Source of the DNA: Paramacrobiotus richtersi
Taxonomy: Eukaryota > Tardigrada > Eutardigrada > Parachela > Macrobiotidae
Reading direction: 5' to 3'
Length of the DNA: 26,878 nucleotides
NCBI GenBank assembly: GCA_034698045.1
Contig: JAQGAU010000512.1
Coordinates: forward strand, 1-26,878
In this document: positions 12,401 through 19,660 of the stretch, one piece after another
Numbering within the stretch: position 1 is the stretch's first letter
Layout: each line of letters starts with the position of its first letter
Translations under genes and position numbers: made by a program
Notes under the pieces: generated by a model
What the model was told of the DNA's origin: nothing
Seen by the model: only the letters and a program-made list of their open reading frames with translations
Databases searched by the model: none

Positions 12401-12651
12401 GGCGGCGGACCGGCGATAATCGGCACGACATTCCGGCCGACACTAGGCTGCCCATTGACAACAGATATTTGGCCCGGATCAAAATGGGCGTCACAGACAT
12501 ATAAGACTTCCCTGTCTGAGGGAACCGCGCTATGTTTGCGATGACAGAGTTCCACCCAGACATGGCGCAGCGGATCGTTAAACTCCGGAAACTTGATGAA
12601 ACGGGCGCCCGGTTTCGCCCGACAGTTCAGCACCTCACAACGCGGTGCCAT
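3261..12651 (-). CDS. THAP-SAPS-FLYWCH fusion protein (PP6 regulatory subunit-like), 14 exons
   Basis: Exons in order: 12199-12651, 9818-9897, 8988-9077, 6456-6645, 6261-6389, 5945-6150, 5767-5877, 5288-5696, 4982-5126, 4844-4914, 4272-4687 (or to 4702), 4036-4206, 3825-3968, 3261-3483. Every junction is GT-AG and keeps phase, giving 945 residues plus TAA. Residues 1-79 form a THAP zinc finger, about 80-150 an Ala/Pro-rich linker, about 152-628 a SAPS domain, about 629-871 a Pro/Arg/Lys-rich linker, and about 886-945 a FLYWCH finger. The SAPS family (PPP6R1-3) scaffolds protein phosphatase 6; family members normally start with a short N-terminus, not a zinc finger, and have no FLYWCH finger. 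The start is the THAP ATG at 12651 in a good context (tcaccATGG). A role for this protein in bringing PP6 to DNA is my inference. The least certain joins are exon 1 to 2 and exon 10 to 11; an alternative SAPS first exon could exist. Confidence 0.65.
3825..4687 (-). CDS. Exons 11-13: Pro/Arg/Lys-rich linker
   Basis: Exons 4272-4687, 4036-4206 and 3825-3968 stay open in a single phase-consistent frame. They encode low-complexity sequence: Ala/Pro/Gly-rich, then an acidic patch (VEEDPEPEIVP), then Arg/Pro/Lys-rich stretches including KRKR (exon 12) and KKPKR (exon 13), which could serve as nuclear localisation signals (inference). The acceptor of exon 11 has two phase-compatible choices: tttgctttgcag, giving upper end 4687 (preferred for its pyrimidine tract), and gtagtacag, giving 4702. 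No catalytic or binding motif is visible. Antisense open frames on the plus strand (4261-4781) are shadows of this GC-rich coding sequence. Confidence 0.68.
4844..6645 (-). CDS. Exons 4-10: SAPS domain core
   Basis: Seven exons (6456-6645, 6261-6389, 5945-6150, 5767-5877, 5288-5696, 4982-5126, 4844-4914) separated by introns of 66-161 nt. Local correspondences to PPP6R proteins run in order: NATLADELL with the NTACELL segment; TLPRLHLDCILNLF with the GTSALMDLLLRLV segment; NALLTTADGELFIQTVVDTL with the LLTALES...VEQLLKNMF segment; VVRLVALSVSF with the GARLMAALLHT segment; LFMDCRLRQRLMEAL with the LFQKCCLVQRILEAW segment; MRKWKTFVETVNG with the RWESFVEETLTE segment. The set covers an armadillo-like helical scaffold of about the family's usual length. 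Similarity to the SMEK/PP4R3 helical repeat is also visible but weaker. Sequence is divergent, so this is a fast-evolving SAPS protein rather than a close PPP6R orthologue. Confidence 0.82.
6646..8987 (-). other. Intron 3 of the THAP-SAPS gene (2342 nt)
   Basis: AT-rich, with no supported coding exon. About 6760-7010 holds the third copy of a dispersed block also found near 10.95-11.55 kb and 20.38-20.69 kb. About 7730-8060 is alignable with about 18000-18300 in the duplicated copy (shared words such as TTCACACATCGTT and ACGCAAATGACCG), which shows that the introns were duplicated with the exons. The minus-strand frame at 7813-8034 is not conserved as protein in the duplicate. Confidence 0.6.
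6760..7010. repeat. Third copy of an AT-rich dispersed block
   Basis: It shares, in order, GAAACATTAACCAAAGGGAT...AAGGTCACTCG, a CTGTTTAATGTTTATCGCCATAAA-type segment and AGCTGCAGTTTGCGAAC-type end with 20385-20690 and, more weakly, 10960-11560. The three-fold presence means this part was mobile or duplicated before the large segmental duplication. Confidence 0.6.
8988..9077 (-). CDS. Exon 3: SAPS domain segment
   Basis: 90 nt between acceptor tttttcag and donor gtaagcg, phase 2 to 2, too short to stand out as an ORF. It encodes a helix-like stretch with RDLVDTLLKEPVG and ends CKRTIKK. It supplies the SAPS segment aligned with EELVSLITQDP...KVRFKYPN in vertebrate PPP6R proteins, which would otherwise be missing between exons 2 and 4. 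A decayed copy lies at about 19022-19090. Confidence 0.78.
9078..9817 (-). other. Intron 2 of the THAP-SAPS gene, with internal tandem duplication
   Basis: Very AT-rich. 9155-9345 and 9372-9562 are two diverged copies of a unit of roughly 200 bp, each containing the same core (CAATAATTGCTTAAACCCGT, then ...AATATGAAA..CTTATAAAAACT). A third, single version sits at about 19195-19265 in the duplicated locus. No gene is visible. Confidence 0.65.
9818..9897 (-). CDS. Exon 2: start of the SAPS domain
   Basis: 80 nt, acceptor ttttacag and donor gtaagtgg, phase 0 to 2. It reads DVTLEELLAEDDLL and then a segment ending NPQVIK. This matches the SAPS N-terminal signature (VTL-x-EL-x-DEDDI...K-x-QN) of PP6 regulatory subunits. 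There is no Met in or near this exon, so it needs an upstream start exon; the THAP exon matches in phase. Confidence 0.82.
9898..12198 (-). other. Intron 1 of the THAP-SAPS gene (2301 nt)
   Basis: This intron separates the THAP exon from the first SAPS exon. Almost all of it up to about 12030 is alignable, in the same order, with about 19660-21110. The best conserved part, 11590-12030, has short open frames on both strands. On the plus strand both copies share a stop after the same histidine-containing stretch; on the minus strand copy 1 is open and copy 2 has a stop. No protein family is recognised. The last 170 bp before the THAP exon are not in the duplicate. Confidence 0.6.
11590..12030. 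repeat. Conserved duplicated block, copy 1
   Basis: Strongly similar to 20690-21110 over about 430 bp, in the same orientation, with few small indels. It includes identical runs such as CTCGTACGCAATT and ACACTTGTACGAAGA in both copies. It lies in intron 1. Coding status is unclear: minus-strand frame 11600-11839 is open here, while the duplicate has a stop at the matching place; plus-strand frames are interrupted in both. Confidence 0.8.
12199..12651 (-). CDS. Exon 1: THAP-type zinc finger plus Ala/Pro-rich linker
   Basis: 151 codons ending on a clean donor (AAG|gtaagc, phase 0). The zinc ligands are visible as C5, C10, C53 and H56 (C-x4-C-x42-C-x2-H), together with the four invariant THAP positions: Pro22 (KFPE), Trp32 (VWVEL), Phe57 after the His, and Pro77 (NVVPII). 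This is a complete THAP module at the protein N-terminus, where the family places it. THAP fingers bind DNA in a sequence-specific way and are shared by P-element transposases and host transcription factors. Residues 80-145 are almost all Ala, Pro and Gly with no structure visible. If the link to the SAPS exons is wrong, this would be the first exon of a separate THAP gene. Confidence 0.87.
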
Positions 12652-13411
12652 GGTGAATAAAATAACGAAAAATCAAATGTAATACTCAGCAGAAAAGGTC
12701 AAGCCAGCGAAATGATTAGTAATTCACAGTCAACAATGAAACCGGTGTTGAATAAACTGTCTGATAACAATAACAGCAGTCAATAACTATCAGGAACGGG
12801 GGTAATCGTACAACAATTCCGTAGACAGGGAACGACGCAATGAAGAAGTCAGAATGTGTACATTGATAGCAATCACATCACCGCTGGGATGAAAATGCGC
12901 AAGTGTCAGCCAGACGAAGACTGATTGCTGGCACTGTGGTCTACAAGCTTTCAGCTAGCGCGAGCGAAGCCACACCTCCGCTCTGTCTGCTTCTCTTCTC
13001 GGCCAAGTTGCGGTGACTCAACGCAGCTTGGCTTGCATTGCCAACAACTTGTTGGCATCTGTACTGCTGGGCCCATTATTCATCTAATCAACAGCCAGGA
13101 AACATTATTCAGTTATCCTGTTGTGTGTTTCCCTACAAACTTGGATTATGTTCCACTTTCTTTCAGAATACCTCAGTTTTCTATAATTAATTGTGAACTT
13201 CGTTGCATGATCTGCTTGGATATCAGCATTACCGATTCCGCGACAGTAGATCTGCTGAATTGTTTTTGAATAATGTTAATCGCACAAAAATATTACCGCC
13301 TGTATAATATGTAAGAATGAGCGCAAGCCTTCGTTCTCATCATGAAACTGGGATCGGTCAAAAAAAGTCGCGCGCGCTCTCATTGAGACAGCGTGAATGC
13401 CGGTTTTTTTC

Positions 13412-13441
13412 AGGCGCGCGCAGTAAGAGCTGCGCGCGCCT
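13412..13441. repeat. GC-alternating perfect inverted repeat
   Basis: AGGCGCGCGCAG (13412-13423) and CTGCGCGCGCCT (13430-13441) are perfect 12-bp reverse complements with a 6-nt loop TAAGAG. Another alternating run (TCGCGCGCGC) lies near 13369. Alternating CG favours cruciform or Z-DNA. In AT-rich surroundings this is a clear outlier. Confidence 0.85.
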
Positions 13442-13735
13442 TATCTTTCGGAATTCATCAACAGTGGTGTGCTGTGTGAACATCCGAGTAGTGCTGCGCT
13501 CCGCGGTATTACAAAGACGTGAATACCAAAGTCCCATGCAAACACACTTGTTGTTATGACTCTACAGGCAACCGCGATTAGGGAACAGAATAATAAACAA
13601 CGAACGACAGTGCACAGAGTGCATGTAAATCTACAGGCTGCATGTACAGTACAAGTACCCTCACTTTCAAACACTTTATGAACTGCCAGACAAAGACAGT
13701 AAAAAATTTGTAAGAAATTCCAAACAAAAATCAAA

Positions 13736-13817
13736 AAGTACGTATTGAAAAAAATAATAAAATAAAAAAAGTACGTATTAATAAAAAAAAATAGTAAAAT
13801 AAATAAGTATGTATTAA
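13736..13817. repeat. Three-copy AT-rich tandem repeat
   Basis: AGTACGTATT, AGTACGTATT and AGTATGTATT recur at about 35-nt spacing (near 13737, 13770 and 13806), joined by A-rich spacers with AATAAAAT. A minor minisatellite. Confidence 0.7.
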
Positions 13818-14198
13818 TATGTAAATACTTTTAACAATTAGTGTCCCTTTAATTAGTCTTCTTAGCCAGCGAATAGTATTCTCATGTGACGTGCCACGTA
13901 TTGATGATAACGATAATTATAGAAAGAGTTGTCGCATTGAGTACATATTATTGTGATTACAGATCTAGCGATGTGGCAAAACGACGAAGAGCTACAGCTA
14001 ATAATCATTGAACAATTGTAATTTGACCAATAACAAATGTGACGTCCACAGCAGCTGCATGATACAGTAGTAAGCAGAAAACTCGACGCTGTTTACATGC
14101 AACAATGTGCTCCATGCATATGTATGGCACATGCAATCTGATGTAGAACAGTAATGTGATGACGTAGATACAGTGGACGGCGTGGCGTCAAGAACGCA

Positions 14199-14297
14199 CT
14201 AGTTATAGCAGCCGTTTTCAATTGGTTTCTCCCCGGGCACAAACACCGCCAGAATCTTCGTGTAATACTCAAACCGCCGCTGGCCTGAGCCCGCATC
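14199..14297 (-). CDS. Short unassigned reading-frame fragment
   Basis: A minus-strand frame of about 32 codons ending at TAG (14199-14201). It reads through QRRFEYYTKILAVFVPGEK before the stop. Codon use and residue mix look coding. A possible acceptor (gggctcag) stands just upstream, and an in-frame TGA precedes it. No family recognised. It could be a terminal exon or a gene relic; no partner exons were found. Confidence 0.25.
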   Translation of the reverse strand, partial: DAGSGQRRFEYYTKILAVFVPGEKPIENGCYN

Positions 14298-14777
14298 CCT
14301 CTCACACACTCATTCGCTCCATAATAACCGCCAATGCCATAACACTGGCCCCAAATCAGTGATACTGGGTCGGGTTCCTATAGTGTTTGGCTCTGGTTTG
14401 GTTTATACGTAAACGGGCTCCGAAAGTTGAGATTTTGCTCGCTCAAAGACTTCGCCGTCGCCGTTCTCCAGTTGCCACTCTAGTCCGGTACTACAAGGAA
14501 TTCATGTGAGGCAGCTGTCATCTTTTATGCGACATTGTGGCCAAGCGCTGGAAAACTGCAAATCGATCTAGTAGTTGACGTTGTAGCTAGACACGGAAAC
14601 TACGTATACTGATGGTAAGTTGGTAACAGCAACCAGCTCACTGTAGTTTGACTGTTTTTTGGTATAAATCGAGGCTTTATCCGTAATCAAGTAACTGTAT
14701 CACGAAATATCAGTGCATCATGGAGGCCGGATTACCTGTTCTGTCCATTGGTATTCGAAACATTTGGACCGTGGTGA

Positions 14778-14996
14778 CTGGAAGCACACCGTCTGCTGTC
14801 CATCCTGGCCAAAAAGATCCACCAAGAAACCGGCGAAAAGCGATCGAAAGAGTTCATTTACCGACGTATTAGTATAGAACTGCGGCGGGCCAACGCGTTG
14901 GCCATAATGGGCACTGGCCGCACTGCACTGCCTTCCGCTGACCTTGACGAAGTGTTTTCAGTGATTCGGCCCCGACAGGGGCCTTTTGTTAACTGA
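14778..14996 (+). CDS. Unassigned 72-codon reading frame ending in a GC stem-loop
   Basis: The frame opens directly after an in-frame TGA (14775-14777) and closes with TGA at 14994-14996. It has no start Met near its 5' end. The sequence looks like protein: a Lys/Arg-rich helix-forming stretch with KKIHQETGEKRSKEFIYRR, then ELRRANALAIMGTGR and an Asp-rich tail. In another frame just upstream an ATG (14720) opens a run that would join this frame after a +1 shift, which suggests either a spliced exon or a frameshifted relic. A TATAAA at 14663-14668 precedes the ATG. Family not recognised. Confidence 0.3.
   Translation: MEAHRLLSILAKKIHQETGEKRSKEFIYRRISIELRRANALAIMGTGRTALPSADLDEVFSVIRPRQGPFVN
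14968..14983. repeat. 6-bp GC stem with 4-nt loop followed by TTTT
   Basis: GGCCCC-GACA-GGGGCC at 14968-14983 is followed at once by TTTT, inside the last codons of the orphan frame that ends at 14996. It resembles a terminator or 3'-end stem-loop in shape only. In an animal genome it may be an RNA 3'-end element or chance. Confidence 0.5.
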
Positions 14997-15915
14997 TTTC
15001 GTATTACATGCGTTCTTGTAACTGCGTGTTATATGTATATGCAAAGAATCAAGATATAAATGGCAGAAAAAAAAGTAACTGTAATCAAGTAACATAGAGC
15101 CGTTAATTAAACCATAATTCACACACTTTTAGATAAATTATGCTGGCAACTTCATGTTGAAATAACTTACTAAGCACGCGGCAAGGATTGCGACTGTCAC
15201 AAAGCTGTCTAAAATCAATGTTCTAGTGAATAATACTCGAAAACGACGAATATATATATATCCTTTTTGTACCGGTTAACAACCATGTGAAAAACGGACA
15301 AACCGGCCAGGACCGGCGGACAGCACACTTGAAGATGCGGTTTGCGACAGTCCGAAGTCCATCCATAATTATTGCTCTTTTCCTACGAATGGTGGCTTCA
15401 AGTAGGCACAACAAACAAACATGATCAATCAAACAAGAACAGAACACCGTCATCCAGAACATCGGCGATGTGCAGCTTTGTAAAACTGTAGACTTTACAA
15501 ATGCAGTGCGCTACCAAGAATCACTTGACAAGCACGACTGCTGTACAGGTGCAATTATGTAGTCGTAGGAATGGAACTCGTGGTCAGCTCGTGTCAGAAT
15601 TGCCGATTATTCCCAGCGGTGATCCGGAGTCTGCCTGCGGTTTTGCCGTGCGTCCTTCAGATCTAGTGCTGCATTGGAGAAAGCCTTAAATAAAAAACGC
15701 AGTTTTGGTCATTTGTACCATAAACTATACGCACTTTTTTTTTAACAATTTCACTAACAAATTCTGAATGCCCATTTACGGACACAAAGTAGAATCTATT
15801 GGGAGTCATATCATGATCATGTCCACCGTAGTTATGCCTTTTGCGGCTCTTGTGCTGTATAAGTCAGTGTTTCCTTGCTTGGTGTAAGTGCTGGTGCTCC
15901 AGCACGTAACAATGT
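14997..15915. other. Non-coding stretch, nothing recognised
   Basis: AT-rich at the start, with a short (TA)n run near 15250. The frames at 15223-15462 (minus) and 15501-15689 (plus) show no domain, no consistent splice context and no copy elsewhere in the window. I see no RNA gene. Confidence 0.4.
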
Positions 15916-16407
15916 GTGTGTAGAGCATGTGTAGTTTTGTGGACTGTTTTACGTTGTTTACCCCATATATATACGACGCATCTTTTGTTGATAATGTGCT
16001 GCTTCGATCAGGCAGTTGAGCAGGGTCAGATCTGTCATATAATGCGCATGACATTGAAATGGGTGAACGTGAACCTGCTTCATAGTTGTTGTTGCAGATT
16101 GCCGGCAACGGCGTCGACGCCTTGTGTCGAATTCAATATGAAGGAAGGTTGCAACGAACATGGTACGTGCTGTGTAGGCATGAAGTGCGATAACCCTGCC
16201 GGCGGGGATGAATTTCGTCCGCCCGACAAGAGCAAGGAGTCATCACACACCGAGTCCATCAAGCCAATCAAGCCTTCCAACCTGCCAAGCCCAAGCCTTC
16301 GAGCGACGATAGGCGCTAAATACAGATATAGTTCGAATCAGGCCACCATTTCCTGCGCATACGGAGTGTACCCTGCCCGTGATTGCGAACTTGCTGGCCG
16401 GATTTAA
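15916..16407 (+). CDS. Cysteine-rich ORF of unknown function
   Basis: The longest single open frame in the window outside the two main genes (163 codons). Residues about 72-95 hold a compact pattern C-x7-C-x4-CC-x4-C, similar in spacing to secreted disulfide-knot or prokineticin-like modules. A full cystine-knot would need a sixth nearby Cys, which is missing; two more Cys come only near the C-terminus. The N-terminal part is Cys/Leu-rich but not a clean signal peptide. An acceptor-like tgttgttgcag ends near 16098 and a GGTACGTG donor-like site falls inside the motif, so the real gene structure may differ. It may be an exon of a secreted Cys-rich protein or an accidental frame. No function is assigned. 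Confidence 0.33.
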   Translation: MCRACVVLWTVLRCLPHIYTTHLLLIMCCFDQAVEQGQICHIMRMTLKWVNVNLLHSCCCRLPATASTPCVEFNMKEGCNEHGTCCVGMKCDNPAGGDEFRPPDKSKESSHTESIKPIKPSNLPSPSLRATIGAKYRYSSNQATISCAYGVYPARDCELAGRI

Positions 16408-17249
16408 TAGATTGTTATCTTGATCACATATGCACAAAGTGTCGGGTGAACAACCGCTCAGTAGGTTTTCAGGATAAGAAGCTATGAATTCCGGCTAGCA
16501 AGTCCACAGGACTCAACGTGCGCAACTGGTGACATAAATCGCAGTATCCCTGAACACGTGTGGCTCATGTGAAACATGATGAACGACCGATCAGGTTCCT
16601 CGTTCGCATCCTCTGAGGCTCTGATCACCAAGGACCCGCAAAGTCATGCGGATCAATGGCTATCCGAACCCAGTGACGAACAGTACGAAAACGTGGGCGG
16701 TCGCACGGCAAAATCACCACCGAACGCGATTTCGCCATGTTCCTCGCCAATGATCTTCGCGAGTCATTCGGACTGCGCGCAAAATGAGAGCACGAGCCCA
16801 TAAACGCGCCCAATCCCGATCAACCTTACAACGGCGAGAACAGGGTATCAGCTCCGATTAATGCACGGAACCGGCGCGAGACATCCACGTTTAACGACGC
16901 TTCGATGTTATGTACAAAATGATTTCGGCTGTTTTCGATTCTAGTGAGAAGCCTGTAGAGTCGGCTGACATAAATAAGTTGCGCTTACAACAGCTCCATA
17001 TTTAGCTATTTCCCGTACTCTTCAAAGGTCGCTTGCTGCGCCTGGTAACTTAAATATACTTCTTGAAACCCTAGCGCTTAATACCGACTTAATGCAAATG
17101 GGGGATCTTTCAGTGTTTTCATGTATAATTAATTCTTCATAAATCTTTTGAAGACTGAATAGTTCTACCACGTGGCTAAAACTGTGTAACTACTCACACA
17201 CGAAGCTCTGCAAGATTACAAAGAGTACGCTTTGTAGGGAGCTCGTTCT

Positions 17250-17352
17250 GTACAACATGTGGGTAGTATTCAGGTCCAGCATATTAGGCTGATGGAGTCG
17301 CGGGATCGATGCGTCCAGGGAGCCAGCCAACAACCGAACGGTTCCGCACGGT
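17250..17352 (-). pseudogene. Duplicate of SAPS exon 5, acceptor lost
   Basis: The frame GTVRLLAGSLDASIPRLH aligns with GTIQSLGERFLDATLPRLH of the parent exon. The parent TTTCCAG acceptor is TCCGTAACC here, so the AG is gone. Downstream similarity fades after about 30 codons. Confidence 0.65.
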
Positions 17353-17473
17353 TACGGAATACGGTCCTCTATACGGACGACGTAAGCAATCAGATACAGA
17401 ATTTTTGCGGCATGTTTGAGTTACACCCTACCTCACTGGCGCTATCGTTGTCGGCGCATCTTCAATGACCGCA

Positions 17474-17674
17474 ACACGATGGAAGTCGATAGCGGATCCA
17501 CTATCGACGTTCGCTGGAGTACGTCATGACCGAACACGATCAGGATCTTTTTCTGTCGTGAAATATTCCAGCAGTCGTCGACAGAGCTCGTGACTGATCA
17601 GCCGGTCGATCCCGAATTTCCGACACCAGTTGCCGGTCTGTTCGCACAACACATCGCCAGCGAATGGAGACTTT
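17474..17674 (-). pseudogene. Duplicate of SAPS exon 4, broken
   Basis: The acceptor is kept (tctttgcag|AAAG, same phase as the parent). The frame reads through DRLISHELCRRLLEYFTTE, matching DRLISADVDRRLLQYLMTE in the parent, and then meets TGA at 17524-17526. The DNA resumes alignment with the parent exon end only after an insertion of roughly 50 nt that contains a palindrome around a GGATCC core (17485-17508). The donor region at the exon end is not clearly kept. Confidence 0.75.
17485..17508. repeat. Palindrome in the exon 4 duplicate
   Basis: GTCGATAG (17485-17492) and CTATCGAC (17501-17508) are perfect reverse complements around CGGATCCA. With a one-base bulge the arms extend by three more bases on each side. 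It lies inside sequence absent from the parent exon. Confidence 0.75.
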
Positions 17675-19021
17675 CTGCAAAGAACACCAGTTTTTAAACA
17701 AAGTTCATAGAAATTCAAAGACACGTGCAGGTTATATCATGATTTCGCTACAACTATAGTGATGACACTGTGGGTATACGTAGAAACTGGATGTGGCGAA
17801 ACTGTGATCAGTCATCTGGATACCTTTAGTGCTGCAGTGTGGCTTGCTGGAAAAAGACGACCTTTCTTCGAGACCCGGCAACTTGTCGATAATGATAGCC
17901 AGTGGTCGTCGAAATGTCTCACAGGTGATTCGCTGCGCTTCCGTGCGAGAAATTTAACAGCAAATATACCAGACATTATTTAGTTGTTTTTGCACTTTTG
18001 TGAGCGGTTTATTTAACTGCAGAGTAATACAATCCTGTAATTCACACATCGTTCTATTTACTTTATTTTATTACATTACTGATTTTGATTAGTTTGTTAA
18101 TTTATTTTATTAATTACTATTCTGTCAAAATGACCGTAATTTTGTTAGTGTTGTTAATTTACTCAGTTAGTCAATTACGCTCCGTAAACGTGGTATATTA
18201 TGAACAAGCTATGCAAATGACCGGTGCGTAATGTGTACCTATAAGCGCTCTATCAAGTACAGCGATCAATTTTTCGACATGCCATCATACCGGCAAGAAT
18301 GATTCCTTTTCGATGGTATAATTATAATATGCACTTTACAGTTTACGAACGACAAAGTCAGTTTCATCACGTATGTGTTACGTATGTGTATATTTTATGA
18401 ACAATCTGATAACGCAAAAGAGCGAACGATATTATTTGGCAAGAATACTATGCGGATAATGCTTAATTATTCATAGCTAATAGAATGCAATACGGTGTTA
18501 TTTGTAAATACCACGATTCATTCGTAAACTGATCTATTTTGCACAATTTGCATTTATTTGTTTTATTTTAGTGCCGTTAATTTCAATACCTAACGAAACT
18601 GCAGAATGCGCGAAGTGCTAAACTGTTATTTCGACCAGTAATAAACAAGCGTAAAACAAGCGCTTTCGGCGGCGGCTGTTTCATTCTGAATTCACCATCT
18701 TTACTACTCGATTAAATTTTATTCCTGATTAGTAAATACTATGAATAAAATAATGAAAAAAACTAGATTAATTTCATAAGCAATTAATTATATTCTAAAG
18801 AAAATTATTCAGATGTGACACAATTGTAAGTCTAAAATTCTGCCTAGTCTGGCCGGAAATCCATAAGAGCGATAGTTCGTAATATAGCTAGCTATCGCAT
18901 TTTTAAAGGTGACGATGACGATGACGTTGTATACGCTCACCCCTTGATCACCACTCACTTCTTCATCCCAGCCCGGAATCGATGGGAACCGAGGGGAACC
19001 GCTCAGCACAAAGCGGCGGTT

Positions 19022-19090
19022 TCTGATGAGCGTTTAATTTCCGACCAGTTCCCGCACCAGCGACTCCAGGATCTCCCGTACAAAATTTTC
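19022..19090 (-). pseudogene. Duplicate of SAPS exon 3, broken
   Basis: The frame reads FVREILESLVRELVGN and then TAA (19034-19036), against ILRDLVDTLLKEPVGND in the parent exon. The parent acceptor TTTTTCAG is replaced by sequence without AG. The small size and the position between the copies of exons 2 and 4 support homology. Confidence 0.65.
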
Positions 19091-19517
19091 GTGTGATAAT
19101 GTGAAAAGTAGACGCATTTGATCAAGCTCTTACTGTCAGAAACGTTGTACAATTAAATACCGAAAACTACAATTTAGAAGGACATGATAATTCAAAACAC
19201 CCGTCTTCTCTAATACAGAAATAAGTGATACTATTATGGAAACTGATACTAAAAACTGAAATATTATGCGTTTTAATGCAAATAATCCCACGACATGTAC
19301 AGATGCAAAAGCAATGACTGGTTTCCGTTCTAATTTCTCCAGGACAACGTTAATCTATTTTATTCAATGTGAAATTCATAGCTAAAAAAGTACTGAATTT
19401 TTGTTTAATTTCGTTTTAATATGGTATCGTGAGTCCGGTTTTACTACTTAAAATTAAAAACTCATAATAAAATTAGGGTTAAAGACACGTACCCTCCGCA
19501 TATTTAAAACTACTTAC

Positions 19518-19660
19518 TCTTTAATCAGTTCAACTGACGGAAGATCTTTTGATCGAGACACATTCACGAATTCCACAACTGAATTCGACGAATTCAGTTG
19601 CGGAATGCGTGCTTTCGTCCGGATCGCTGAAGTTGCCATCAAGTCTTCCGGTATCAGGTC
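19518..19660 (-). pseudogene. Duplicate of SAPS exon 2 with a 63-nt in-frame insertion
   Basis: Acceptor (tttatag) and donor (gtaagtag) are intact and the frame is open: 143 nt against 80 nt in the parent, a 21-codon excess. It starts DLIPEDLMATSAIRTKAR and ends VELIK, matching DVTLEELLAEDDLLVLTKGR...QVIK at both ends. The excess contains a 37-nt near-perfect palindrome (separate entry). Because the next exon copy is broken, the locus cannot give a SAPS protein as it stands. Confidence 0.65.
19570..19606. repeat. 37-nt near-perfect palindrome inside the exon 2 duplicate
   Basis: Left arm 19570-19587 and right arm 19589-19606 are reverse complements at 17 of 18 positions with a single central base. 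Each arm carries CAACTGAATTCG or its complement. The parent exon has no such sequence, so the palindrome is part of the inserted material. Confidence 0.85.

Larger units (their letters stand above)
12652..14198. other. Upstream region of the THAP-SAPS gene, no supported coding
   Basis: The promoter and 5' UTR of the minus-strand gene should lie here. The 12940-13030 stretch is relatively GC-rich and could be the promoter, but no TATA box or initiator can be assigned with confidence. The plus-strand frame 12925-13269 has no recognisable features. 13350-13441 is a GC-alternating hairpin region and 13736-13817 a small AT-rich tandem repeat (separate entries). 13820-14190 shows nothing. Confidence 0.45.

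Noticed and set aside
12925-13269. 114-codon plus-strand frame
   Set aside because: No domain, no splice partners, and located where the THAP-SAPS promoter is expected.
16576-16803. 75-codon plus-strand frame in the pseudogene tail
   Set aside because: A weak minus-strand resemblance to SAPS exon 6 (a shared RSPN word) is more likely; no independent support for a plus-strand gene.
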